Below, one piece after another: positions 49,072 to 57,111 of a DNA stretch of 62,398 bases. This DNA comes from Oceanobacillus sp. CFH 90083 (GTDB lineage Bacteria > Bacillota > Bacilli > Bacillales > Amphibacillaceae). The notes beneath the pieces are model-generated. The model was given only the letters and a program-made list of their open reading frames with translations. It had not been told where the DNA came from and searched no databases. A program made the translations under genes and the position numbers. The DNA lies in NCBI RefSeq assembly GCF_009389585.1, contig NZ_VIYG01000017.1:1-62398 (forward strand), in the 5' to 3' direction. Position 1 is the first letter of the stretch. Each line of letters opens with the position of its first letter.

Positions 49072-50511
49072 TTATGCCTTCCCTTCTAAAACAGCAACAA
49101 CATCTTTTAATGTTTCTGGTTGCCCCACATTTCCCGGAAAGATAATATACGCAGAATTTGGAAATTTACTCTCTGATCCTGTCCTCCAAACTGGAATCCC
49201 CGGTTTTACCTGTCCTGCAACTTCTGCTCTTTTTACAGATAAACCTTCCGTACCAATACTGCTGGAGGTAATTCCTCCTTTGGCAACGATATAGCTCGGC
49301 TGCACCGCCAGATCCTTTACAATGCTCGTTACAGCATCAGAGATTTTAACAGACTGCTTTAGTTCTTCTTCTCTTTTGTTTTCACCCAGATCAAGACGCT
49401 CTCTGCGTGTATAGTAAACGACAGATTGACCATTTTTAATGGCTTTTTCACAAGCAAGGCGAACCCGCTCTGTTTCTTTTTTAAACTTTTCTTCATCCTG
49501 AACGAGGTGCACATCAAATTCAATTCCCTGTACTAGTCCACTATCTAATAAATGCTGCAACTGCTCCGTTGTCTTTTTCACATGCGAACCAACTGCTACT
49601 AAACCGCCGTTTTCTCTGCTTTTAGAAATAAGCATCTCTTCTCTCGTTAATAAAGGCTTGTCGCTAATTCCACCGAGCACTTTTGTTAAAGCCGCGGCAC
49701 TGCGGCAAATAAAATACTTACCGGCACGAGTAGCTTGAATAAATGCGGTAGCAAAAACCTCCACATCCTCATAGCCGGCTGCATTGACAACAATTTTTTG
49801 AAAGTCCTTTGCCGCAAGCAGTTGTTTCTTAATTTTATCTACTTCCTGATTGCGTAAATCTTCTAAGGAAATATAGATCGTATTTTCTTTTGTATAACGT
49901 CCATTTGTTTTTTCCTCTACCCATTCTCCAAGGTCTGAAGCAGTAAAGCCAAAGGTTCTATCCTTCGCAAATTCGGTCTGTCCAGCCGGAACTAAGACAT
50001 CCCCATCTTGTACATAGTGAATATTATTAATCGTAAACCTGCCGCCCTCTTTAAAAAATGGAATAATCACTTCCCCGTCAAAAGAGGCTGCTCCTTTCTC
50101 TTCAATAGTCTGTCTGAGCACCTCTGTTTCTAATGGATAATGCCCGCGCATGGTAGAATCTGAACGGCTGATTAGCATATAAGGAATACCTTTCTCTTCA
50201 GATACAGCTTGTACACGATCAGCAATATCTGTATGACAGCGAATGGTTTCCTGCTCTGTAAAGCCGCGTGAATTTGTTAAAATGAAAAACATACTCTCTT
50301 CTTCATTAAATCCGGCCTCAATCGATTTTTTATCCCAATTTGTATACACAGATACGCCGTGTACTGTCTGGATTCCTGTTGGATCATCATCGAGAACAAC
50401 AATTTTATAAGGAGAATCCGCTAATTCTGCTTGCAGCGCAGATCGTGTTTGCTCTCTATCGACTTCTTTGATCTTGCTCAAAGCCTCTTTTGCATTTAGC
50501 GTTTCTGCCAT
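49072..50511 (-). CDS. Four-carbon acid sugar kinase (OtnK/DtnK family, DUF1537)
   Basis: A 479-residue kinase with the N-terminal sugar-binding motif VVLDDDPTGIQTVHGV (about 34-49), SRSDSTMRGHYPLE (about 115-128) and the C-terminal KGGITSSSIG nucleotide-binding region (about 410-420). The family phosphorylates 3-oxo-tetronate or related acids. It is last in the permease-dehydrogenase-kinase operon (52879-49072), with one nt between it and the dehydrogenase gene. GGAGTGGAG precedes the ATG. The matching aldolase and isomerase genes are absent from this neighbourhood. Confidence 0.87.
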   Translation of the reverse strand: MAETLNAKEALSKIKEVDREQTRSALQAELADSPYKIVVLDDDPTGIQTVHGVSVYTNWDKKSIEAGFNEEESMFFILTNSRGFTEQETIRCHTDIADRVQAVSEEKGIPYMLISRSDSTMRGHYPLETEVLRQTIEEKGAASFDGEVIIPFFKEGGRFTINNIHYVQDGDVLVPAGQTEFAKDRTFGFTASDLGEWVEEKTNGRYTKENTIYISLEDLRNQEVDKIKKQLLAAKDFQKIVVNAAGYEDVEVFATAFIQATRAGKYFICRSAAALTKVLGGISDKPLLTREEMLISKSRENGGLVAVGSHVKKTTEQLQHLLDSGLVQGIEFDVHLVQDEEKFKKETERVRLACEKAIKNGQSVVYYTRRERLDLGENKREEELKQSVKISDAVTSIVKDLAVQPSYIVAKGGITSSSIGTEGLSVKRAEVAGQVKPGIPVWRTGSESKFPNSAYIIFPGNVGQPETLKDVVAVLEGKA

Positions 50512-50512
50512 C

Positions 50513-51415
50513 TTACTCCACTCCCTCTCTTTTCACTGTTACATTTGCTAATTTTTCATAGTGCTGCACAATACTCGCATGATCCAATGCTTCTTTGCCA
50601 TCGCTGGCTAAGGAGTGGAAAATCTCCAATAGTTGACTGGACAGCGGCAGTGGCACATGCAAATCATGGGCAGTGTCCATCACATTTGTAATATCTTTCA
50701 TATTAATATCTATACGCCCACCAGCGACAAAATTACGATCAAGCATCATCGGCGCCTTCGCATCAAGAACCGCACTTCCAGCCAACCCTCCGCGGATAGC
50801 CTGATACATCTTCTCTACATCAATACCCGCTTTGGCCGCCAGCGTAACCGCCTCGGATACAGCTGCAATATTCAAATTAACAATAATCTGATTAGCTAAC
50901 TTCGCTGTTGAACCACAACCAGAATCACCAACTAAAACCACATTATTTCCCATTGCTTCTAAGACCGGCTTTACATTTTCAAAATCGGATGACTCCCCGC
51001 CCACCATGATAGCAAGTGTTCCATCGATGGCTCCAGGCTCTCCACCGCTTACCGGAGCATCTAAGAAGGAAATCCCATGCTCTTTTGCATCAAGGGATAA
51101 TTGCTTCGACTCTGCCGGTTGTACAGAGCTCATATCCACGATAACTGTCCCTTGTTTCGCTCCTTCTACCACACCACCCGGACCAAAAAGAGCTGCCCGA
51201 ACATGCTCTCCTTTAGGAAGCATTGTAATAATCACATCACTATTTTCTGCTGCTTCTTTTCCCGATATCGCTGGTATCGCACCTTCCTCAGCAATAGCTT
51301 TCACAGCCTCCTGATTCAAGTCGAAAGCAGTTACCTGGAATCCTGCTTTTAATAGATTCCTTGTCATCGGCATTCCCATAATTCCTAATCCAATAAATCC
51401 AATACTTTTTTTCAT
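50513..51415 (-). CDS. 3-hydroxyisobutyrate/threonate dehydrogenase family (LtnD/GarR-like)
   Basis: A 300-residue enzyme of the beta-hydroxyacid dehydrogenase family: GFIGLGIMGMPM (about 5-16, NAD motif), DAPVSGGEPGA (about 118-128, substrate motif), and the GSTAKLANQ segment with the catalytic Lys (near 170). Next to a tetronate kinase it is likely L-threonate or D-erythronate dehydrogenase, giving the 2-oxo-tetronate; tartronate semialdehyde reductase is the alternative. The ATG at 51415 has AAAGGTGG upstream, whereas the longer frame from 51484 lacks one. Confidence 0.87.
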   Translation of the reverse strand: MKKSIGFIGLGIMGMPMTRNLLKAGFQVTAFDLNQEAVKAIAEEGAIPAISGKEAAENSDVIITMLPKGEHVRAALFGPGGVVEGAKQGTVIVDMSSVQPAESKQLSLDAKEHGISFLDAPVSGGEPGAIDGTLAIMVGGESSDFENVKPVLEAMGNNVVLVGDSGCGSTAKLANQIIVNLNIAAVSEAVTLAAKAGIDVEKMYQAIRGGLAGSAVLDAKAPMMLDRNFVAGGRIDINMKDITNVMDTAHDLHVPLPLSSQLLEIFHSLASDGKEALDHASIVQHYEKLANVTVKREGVE

Positions 51416-51454
51416 ATTTTTTATCCACCTTTTCCTCTGAAATTTAAACGTACA

Positions 51455-51488
51455 AGAGGGCTGTTGACATGAAAGCATCAACAACCTC
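51455..51488 (-). other. Intercistronic hairpin
   Basis: AGAGG..TGTTGA pairs with TCAACA.CCTCT between the permease and dehydrogenase genes. No T-run follows, so it may stabilise or process the mRNA rather than end it. Confidence 0.45.
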
Positions 51489-51502
51489 TCTCCGTTATAT
51501 TA

Positions 51503-52879
51503 TTAAAGACCTGGTAAGAAACCAGAAATGGCACTCAATAGATGTACCATCACCAGTGCTGTCACACCGGCTGCAAATCCACCTAAGCTCCATACACGAA
51601 TGGTTTCCGGGACAGATAAGCGTCCAAATTTATTTACTACCCAGAAGCCGGAATCATTTGGTAAGGATAGACCAATACCACCTGCAGCAATTGCAAGTCC
51701 TAACAGAACCGGCGATGCACCTAAGTCTGCCGCTAATGGCCCTAAAATCGTTGATGTTGTAACTAACGCCACAGTTGCACTTCCTAAGGAGGCCCTTAAA
51801 ATCTGCGCAAAAATAAATCCTAAAATGAGTGCAGGCATCTGAAGCCCTGTCATCAAATCTACAAGTAAATCTCCCAAACCAGTTTGCTGAACAACCTGTC
51901 CAAAAGCTCCACCAGCACCGGTAATTAATAAAACCATTCCTGAAGAATCAAATGCCTCTTTCATGACTGTGCTTGTTTTCTCTTTAATATACGGACTTAA
52001 TACAAAAGTAGCAACAATGACACTGATAAGTAATGCACTGTTTTTATCACCGATGACAGCAAAAACTTTTCCGAGCAAAGCTTCTGGATTGTCACTGAGG
52101 ATAACGTTATTAACAACTGTATTAGATAGAATCAATACAATTGGTAAAGCAAGCATCGCATAAGCTAACCAAGTTGGAATTTCCTTGCGGTCTGGATCTC
52201 TTTCTGCTTTCGCGTTCTCCTTTAGTTCCTCCTTTGCATCATCTAAACGATTTCCATTAGGAATTCGACTTCCGATTATTTTTCCATAGATGACTCCGCC
52301 GACAAGCGTTGCCGGAATCGCTACGAGTAACCCATATAAGAAGAAAACACCAATATCGACACCCATTTGGTCAGCAACAACTAATGGACCCGGTGTTGGA
52401 ATAATTAAACTGTGAGACACAATCAGCCCAATAGATAAAATTGCTACTAATGTCGCTAAAGAAATCTTTGTCCGTAATGACAAGCTATACACCAATTTAT
52501 GCAGAATAATAAATGCAGCATCAAAAAATACCGGAATAGCAACAGTTGTTGATGTTGCAGCAAGTGCGTACGGTGAATTTTTTACGCCAAAAGTTTTCAG
52601 CATGGAGCTGGCAATCTTTTCTATTGCACCCGAAGCAGCTAAAAATTGACCAAAAATAATCCCTAAGCCAATTAGAATCCCTACACCGGCAAGCGTATTA
52701 CCAAAGCCTGTCGCGATAACGCCAGGCACCTCATTAGCCGGAATAGTTGAAACTAGACCAATCCCAATCGCAACAACTAATAATGCAATAAAAGCATCCC
52801 ATTTAAAACGAATAATCAGTACAAACAGAATTACTAAAGCAATAATAAACCCAATAATTAATCCATTACCCGTCAACAT
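51503..52879 (-). CDS. GntP-family sugar-acid permease
   Basis: A 458-residue permease with about 12 helices and the GntP signatures (GFGNTLAGVGILIGLG at about 58-73, HSLIIPTPGPLVVADQMG near 157-174, LPNDSGFWVV near 405-414). It imports sugar acids with protons. The two downstream genes point to threonate or erythronate as substrate. AGAGGGG lies ten nt before the ATG. First gene of the operon, with promoters upstream. Confidence 0.9.
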   Translation of the reverse strand: MLTGNGLIIGFIIALVILFVLIIRFKWDAFIALLVVAIGIGLVSTIPANEVPGVIATGFGNTLAGVGILIGLGIIFGQFLAASGAIEKIASSMLKTFGVKNSPYALAATSTTVAIPVFFDAAFIILHKLVYSLSLRTKISLATLVAILSIGLIVSHSLIIPTPGPLVVADQMGVDIGVFFLYGLLVAIPATLVGGVIYGKIIGSRIPNGNRLDDAKEELKENAKAERDPDRKEIPTWLAYAMLALPIVLILSNTVVNNVILSDNPEALLGKVFAVIGDKNSALLISVIVATFVLSPYIKEKTSTVMKEAFDSSGMVLLITGAGGAFGQVVQQTGLGDLLVDLMTGLQMPALILGFIFAQILRASLGSATVALVTTSTILGPLAADLGASPVLLGLAIAAGGIGLSLPNDSGFWVVNKFGRLSVPETIRVWSLGGFAAGVTALVMVHLLSAISGFLPGL

Positions 52880-52950
52880 ATTTTATCTTCCCCTCTATTG
52901 TTTGCTCTCTTACTTCCCGATCTCTTCCCTGCTGAATAAAACCTTCACCG

Positions 52951-52964
52951 TTAAAGCGTTTTCA
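52951..52964 (-). promoter_or_regulatory. cre (CcpA) site before gntP
   Basis: TGAAAACGCTTTAA on the minus strand matches the cre consensus with one mismatch, 72 bp before the permease start. Confidence 0.6.
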
Positions 52965-53132
52965 TAGCGAATATGTTTTATCCTTTTAAAATCAGTCTGC
53001 CCACTGTTTAAAAAGTCAAATTTTCCTTCCTTCTGTAACTTCTCAGGGAAGAACAAAATGCGATGCTAAACCTCTACAGCTTGGTTACCCATGCTGAGCA
53101 TGCCGTTATCAGTGAATATGCATTTACTTATA

Positions 53133-53153
53133 GGACTGGGACTGCAATTACGC
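53133..53153 (+). repeat. Repeat fragment shared with 54674
   Basis: GGACTGGGACTGCAATTACGC recurs almost unchanged at 54674-54692 (one A/G change), in another non-coding stretch. Confidence 0.45.
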
Positions 53154-53422
53154 ATCCAGCCAAAAACATTTACAAAACTTTTATCTTCTCTTTCCCCGTA
53201 ACGGAATTCTTTATTTATAAACTAAATTCTATTTGCAAACGATTTCTTTTTTGGCCATTTAAAAATTTTTAACAGCTGCTCCTCCTCTCCGGTTTCATAC
53301 CCGTTATACAACTACTTGATTTTTATAAAAGGTAGCCTAAGACCGTAGTTATATTACTTCAAAGCCCTATTTCATCAGGAAATCCCTTTAAAAATACGAC
53401 TCTCACAAATCACTTAAAAATT

Positions 53423-53451
53423 ATTCTAGCATGATAATTAGCCATTTACAA
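53423..53451 (-). promoter_or_regulatory. Distant promoter of the tetronate operon
   Basis: On the minus strand TTGTAA (53446-53451), 17-nt spacer, TAGAAT (53423-53428). RNA from here toward gntP would carry a leader of about 540 nt. The GntR-type operator and the cre lie directly upstream. Confidence 0.6.
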
Positions 53452-53452
53452 C

Positions 53453-53489
53453 AAAATGTATACAATTTATTATTTTTAGTATACATTTT
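53453..53489. promoter_or_regulatory. GntR-type operator palindrome
   Basis: AAAATGTATAC (53453-53463) and GTATACATTTT (53479-53489) form a perfect 11-bp inverted repeat. Each half contains TGTATAC, a usual GntR half-site; the GntR gene is at 53849. Confidence 0.6.
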
Positions 53490-53490
53490 T

Positions 53491-53504
53491 AGAAAACGGT
53501 TACA
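53491..53504 (+). promoter_or_regulatory. cre (CcpA) site next to the operator
   Basis: AGAAAACGGTTACA matches the cre consensus apart from the first base. It adjoins the GntR-type operator. Confidence 0.6.
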
Positions 53505-53677
53505 AATAATTTTCTTACCCGCTGCTAAAATTTATAAAAGAAAATACAGAAAGGTGTGATGAGAGAAATAAGCTGCTGGTCAGCGTGACTTTCTTTAAAT
53601 TTAGCATTTTTTATTAAAAGAGGAGAATCCACTACAAGAATCCTTTCCATTTGTACAAATAGAAAATATGTTGCTTT

Positions 53678-53717
53678 AAAACCTCTTTTGATATAATTAT
53701 CAATAGAGGTTTTTTAT
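53678..53717 (+). terminator. Terminator without an evident gene
   Basis: AAAACCTCT (53678-53686) pairs with AGAGGTTTT (53705-53713), with an inner GATA/TATC pair, then TTTATT. It ends some plus-strand transcript starting upstream, between 53500 and 53670, where no gene is evident. Confidence 0.7.
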
Positions 53718-53848
53718 TAGACATAAAATATCCTTTTCGCGGTTCATAGTACCCTGCCGATTCTCATGTTTCTTCTAAAACAGGAGAGAAAAACCATTAA
53801 GAGAACGAAATAAATCATTTTACTTAAGTGAATAAGGAGAACTTGAAA

Positions 53849-54463
53849 ATGACCAAGAAAGCAAAAACTGCTCAAATTTATGCCTATGAAACAATTAGAG
53901 ACCGTATTTTACAAGGCAAATATGAAGGACAAACAAAACTCATAGAAGATAAATTAGCAAAAGAATTACAAATTAGCCGCACACCTGTCAGAGAAGCTAT
54001 CCGGCGTCTGGAGCAGGAAGGTTTAATAAAAAACAAGCGTATCTTGCAGCCTTCCCCTACAGATATTCGCCATATGTTCGAGATGCGTATCCTTATTGAG
54101 GGGTATGCTGCTTCAAAAGCCGCTAAATTCATGGTTCCGGATAATATTGCCATCATACGTTCAGCCATTGAAAAAGCCAAGCAGGCTGAGGACCCTGAAG
54201 AAATTATTCACTTTAATAAGCAGTTCCACGATTATATTGTCAAAGAATCCCGCAACCCTATTATGATTGAGACGGTCGATCGTATGCAGGCAATTATCTA
54301 TATGTTTAGCCATACTGTTGTTTTTCATAACAGACCTTTCTTACTGGATGAACACAGCAATATTTGTGACGCTATTGAAAGACATGCCCCGGAGGAAGCA
54401 AGTAAGCTGATGCAAGAGCATTTACAGGCTGATTTAGAGTTTGTATTAAATATAGCAGAGTAA
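53849..54463 (+). CDS. GntR-family regulator of the tetronate cluster
   Basis: A 204-residue regulator with a winged helix (about 8-72, LIEDKLAKELQISRTPVREAIRRLEQEG) and a helical FCD domain (about 80-200). It lies divergent from the permease-dehydrogenase-kinase operon and probably binds the TGTATAC palindrome at 53453-53489. The ATG at 53849 has AAGGAG nine nt before it; the GTG at 53828 has none. Confidence 0.88.
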   Translation: MTKKAKTAQIYAYETIRDRILQGKYEGQTKLIEDKLAKELQISRTPVREAIRRLEQEGLIKNKRILQPSPTDIRHMFEMRILIEGYAASKAAKFMVPDNIAIIRSAIEKAKQAEDPEEIIHFNKQFHDYIVKESRNPIMIETVDRMQAIIYMFSHTVVFHNRPFLLDEHSNICDAIERHAPEEASKLMQEHLQADLEFVLNIAE

Positions 54464-54498
54464 CCGGCGACAAAAACAGTGAACTAGCATTCATCTAT

Positions 54499-54546
54499 AG
54501 CCCCTATCACATACCATTTTTTATAGGGGCTTTGTTTTCTGATGAC
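54499..54546 (+). terminator. Terminator of the GntR gene
   Basis: AGCCCCTAT (54499-54507) pairs with ATAGGGGCT (54533-54541), followed by TTGTTTT. Confidence 0.8.
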
Positions 54547-54673
54547 TCCCACATCTAAAGAAACGGGCTTTCTTATTCGGAGACCTTGCAGAAGAACAGC
54601 CCACTCTTCCTGACGACTCACCGTCATTCAAATGGACTGTCCTTTGACACTTTTATCGCAGTGTAACCGGCTG

Positions 54674-54780
54674 GGACTGGGACTGCGATTACTCGCCCCA
54701 TCGAAGAGCTTTTGTAAGACTCCCACTTCAAGAATAGAGAAAGATCAAAAATTCTAAGTGGGGATGAAAAGCCCCCCACT
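54674..54780. repeat. Repeat element with two competing hairpins
   Basis: Starts with GGACTGGGACTGCGATTAC (shared with 53133). Further on, CCCACTT (54722-54728) and AGAAT (54731-54735) can pair with ATTCTAAGTGGG (54751-54762), but AGTGGGG (54757-54763) can instead pair with CCCCACT (54774-54780). On the minus strand the last hairpin is followed by a broken T-run and can end the dioxygenase transcript. Confidence 0.45.
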
Positions 54781-54803
54781 GAATGAAGTTTCACTTTATC
54801 TGC

Positions 54804-55571
54804 TTATTTATCATCCACATCTGCTACAACCGTCTGCTGATAATCAATGAGGATCACAGACCGTACACCCGCTTCATCAGCATCTCCTTTTTCAATCGGG
54901 CTGACATAATGAGAAACAGCGGAATCCTTTACACCATATGATTCCAATGGCTTTGTTATTTCAAAAACCTCTATCACATCATCCTGATCAACCGTATCAA
55001 AATTTTCCCCGGCTGCTTTTGGAAAACCGATAGCATTCGTACCCCCTTTGACATTCTCTCTTTTCATTAAATGAGCAAAGGTAAACGGTTCTCCATCCTG
55101 ATGAAAACAATTCGGTGAAGAAACAGCTTGATCCGAATCATTTTCTACATAAAGCTTTACAAAATGTACACCAACGTGGATCGGCATAATCCTGTCTTCT
55201 TCCTTCCAAAACGTTTCATGGTAATCAAACAGAATAATTTTTTCTAATAGTTTATTCGCCTGTATTTCTTTATCTATACAAGGAAACTCCCGGTAAGAGC
55301 CTGGATACTCCGGATTAAATTTCCCTTGGAAGTATGCGGAATATTCCTTCTCATTTTTCATTAATGTCGGCAGCCATCCCACCTTACCAGAGGTTGGCAG
55401 CACCAGTGCACGCGAATATCTTCTATAACGATTTAACTCTTTCGCGTATTCATCTATAGGAAGATCATCGAAATAGTCTAATAAAGCTTGATAATCCGCT
55501 TCTATTCCTTCATAGGCTAATTGCCGCATCAAATCATACCGCGCATAACCTTTATCTTTTAAATAACTCAT
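54804..55571 (-). CDS. 2-oxoglutarate/Fe(II) dioxygenase, amino-acid hydroxylase-like
   Basis: A 255-residue enzyme of the 2OG-Fe_Oxy_2 family, to which L-isoleucine 4-hydroxylase (IDO) of B. thuringiensis belongs. The iron ligands are visible: HQD in FHQDGEPFTFAHL (about 172-184), the distal His in SHYVSP and the oxoglutarate-binding Arg in VRSVIL. The N-terminal half has the RRYSRALV segment. AAAGGAG lies eight nt before the ATG at 55571, so the longer frame is rejected. It is a lone gene. The substrate is probably a free amino acid, but which one is unknown. Confidence 0.8.
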   Translation of the reverse strand: MSYLKDKGYARYDLMRQLAYEGIEADYQALLDYFDDLPIDEYAKELNRYRRYSRALVLPTSGKVGWLPTLMKNEKEYSAYFQGKFNPEYPGSYREFPCIDKEIQANKLLEKIILFDYHETFWKEEDRIMPIHVGVHFVKLYVENDSDQAVSSPNCFHQDGEPFTFAHLMKRENVKGGTNAIGFPKAAGENFDTVDQDDVIEVFEITKPLESYGVKDSAVSHYVSPIEKGDADEAGVRSVILIDYQQTVVADVDDK

Positions 55572-55941
55572 CTTTCCTGCTCCTTTATCATGTAAACTTC
55601 TTGTTTTCCAAATAAACTTGGTCCCAAAGAATGATGATTCCAAATTATCATTTTAGATGATTTGAATTGAAAAAACAAATGGAACAGAAAATGTAATTAT
55701 CCCTTGTGATTATATTTTTCATGGCAAATAGTTTAATACTATGAAACATCAAATGAAGGATCGTCACATAGCATTATATATAAATAAAGTTCGTATAAAG
55801 AAACACTGGGTATCTTGGTTTTGAGGGGTTATTTTTGAAACATTGAGGTGGATCATAAAATAAAACGAGCGCTTTTAGAAGTCGAGATGATAAAAGTGCC
55901 CGTTTTATTGAAGTACAACTTTATTCCGCAAGACAAATCAT
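55572..55941. other. Intergenic region upstream of the dioxygenase gene
   Basis: AT-rich and without a supported gene. It must contain the dioxygenase promoter, but no convincing pair of hexamers was found. The terminator at 55857-55908 closes the MurNAc operon at its left end. Confidence 0.4.
55857..55908 (-). terminator. Terminator of the murQ-murP-mupG operon
   Basis: AATAAAACG..CGCTTTTA pairs with TAAAAGTG..CGTTTTATT, with one internal mismatch pair. On the minus strand it runs into CGTTTTATTTTATG. Confidence 0.8.
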
Positions 55942-57027
55942 TCACCTCGACCTGTTGTCACTAAGCTGAAATCGGAAAGCTGTACCCCCGCCTATATAAT
56001 CAAGGAGCTGGATATCTTTTTCATGTATCTGTCCAAGGACATTAACACGTGTATCTGCTGGTAAATCAACCTTTGTTATTTGTACTTCTCCCTGGTATCT
56101 GCCATAAAGCTCATTATCTATGGTAATTGATCCTTTTGGACGGGCTGCTGTATTCTCCGGTTCAACAGATTGGCTGCCTGGCAGGGCATAGCCTCTCGAT
56201 TCCTGTGATCGAATGACATCCCTTGCTGCATCCATGCGATTGGTATGTCCACTGTTCAAAAGCCCTAATAAACCCCTGTTTTCCACGGCTGGCTTTGCCT
56301 CCAAAAGAAAGGTATTATCCTGATGATAATGCTTTAATTGTTCCATTGTTTTTGCTCCCAGTCCTGGATCACCAATATAAATATGGTCCACCCATTCATT
56401 ATGCGCTAATTCAATAAAAGCAGAAAAACTTGAACTATACCGATGCTTTTCCAGCGTAGGAAGCCGCTCATAGAGTGGCGCACGCAATGTTTCTTCACCG
56501 GGAACAAATGCCATTACCCCGATTCCAAGCTGATGCAGCCATTGATTCTTTTTATTAAAACCCTCTAAATCCAGCCCTGTTTCCGGGCGCGGATAATAAT
56601 TATGCCACGCTTCCATCTGGTTTAGATTTCCTCCCAGCGATTTCATATGCTGGATACTCGCTTCCGTCATCGTGCTGGCATTTAAAGCCACCTTCATCAC
56701 ATGTGATAACTGAGCGATAATTTCTTCCTCGATACCGTAATCTACCCGCAGACCAGTCACCCCCCACCGGATCAGCCCTGCTGCTGTCTCCCAATCATAT
56801 CCCAGATAGCTTAACGACTTGGGGGAAACATCTGCCACCAGCTCCATTTGATACTTCTTTGCCAGTCCACCTAATGCCTTTAACCGTTCCTGATAGACAG
56901 CTGGATCATCTTCAGGGATATGTAAGGATGTAAAAATTCCCGCTGCCCCGGCCTGGCTCATTTCTTGCAAATAACTTTCCCATATTTCCGGTGAGCCCTC
57001 ATTTAGAAAAATAGATACACCATACAT
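55942..57027 (-). CDS. mupG: MupG-type 6-phospho-N-acetylmuramidase (DUF871)
   Basis: A 361-residue protein with an N-terminal TIM-barrel (about 1-235, starting MYGVSIFLNEGSPE) and a C-terminal cyclophilin-like domain (about 245-361), the DUF871 layout. In S. aureus MupG cleaves MurNAc 6-phosphate-GlcNAc brought in by MurP, giving MurNAc 6-phosphate and GlcNAc. It lies downstream of murP and murQ here, which makes the same job very likely. GGAGG lies before the ATG. A hairpin at 57063-57105 separates it from murP. Confidence 0.9.
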   Translation of the reverse strand: MYGVSIFLNEGSPEIWESYLQEMSQAGAAGIFTSLHIPEDDPAVYQERLKALGGLAKKYQMELVADVSPKSLSYLGYDWETAAGLIRWGVTGLRVDYGIEEEIIAQLSHVMKVALNASTMTEASIQHMKSLGGNLNQMEAWHNYYPRPETGLDLEGFNKKNQWLHQLGIGVMAFVPGEETLRAPLYERLPTLEKHRYSSSFSAFIELAHNEWVDHIYIGDPGLGAKTMEQLKHYHQDNTFLLEAKPAVENRGLLGLLNSGHTNRMDAARDVIRSQESRGYALPGSQSVEPENTAARPKGSITIDNELYGRYQGEVQITKVDLPADTRVNVLGQIHEKDIQLLDYIGGGTAFRFQLSDNRSR

Positions 57028-57062
57028 TTTTATTCCTCCATTCCTTTTCTTCTATATACACG

Positions 57063-57105
57063 AATGGGAATAAGCCTCCCAGCATCTGAGACCCTTATTC
57101 CCATT
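57063..57105. other. Intercistronic hairpin between murP and mupG
   Basis: A perfect 12-bp stem (57063-57074 with 57094-57105) and 19-nt loop, without a T-run on the minus strand. It may protect or process the mRNA. Confidence 0.6.
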
Positions 57106-57111
57106 TTGGAA

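Larger units (their letters stand above)
52880..53848. other. Long non-coding control region of the tetronate cluster
   Basis: Almost 1 kb with no supported gene. It contains cre at 52951-52964, a repeat fragment at 53133-53153, a minus-strand promoter at 53423-53451 with an operator palindrome and a second cre (53453-53504), and a plus-strand terminator at 53678-53717. A nine-codon ATG frame near 53560 (with AAAGGTG) is the only small ORF with a ribosome-binding site and may be a leader peptide. Confidence 0.5.
54464..54803. other. Non-coding gap with terminator and repeat hairpins
   Basis: Contains the GntR terminator (54499-54546), the repeat motif at 54674-54692 and the alternative hairpins at 54722-54780. 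No ORF is supported. Confidence 0.4.

Noticed and set aside
53063..53272. 69-codon plus-strand frame in the gntP upstream region
   Set aside because: No ribosome-binding site, no family, and it covers repeat sequence.
57063..57105. Terminator between murP and mupG
   Set aside because: The stem is perfect but no T-run follows on the coding strand.
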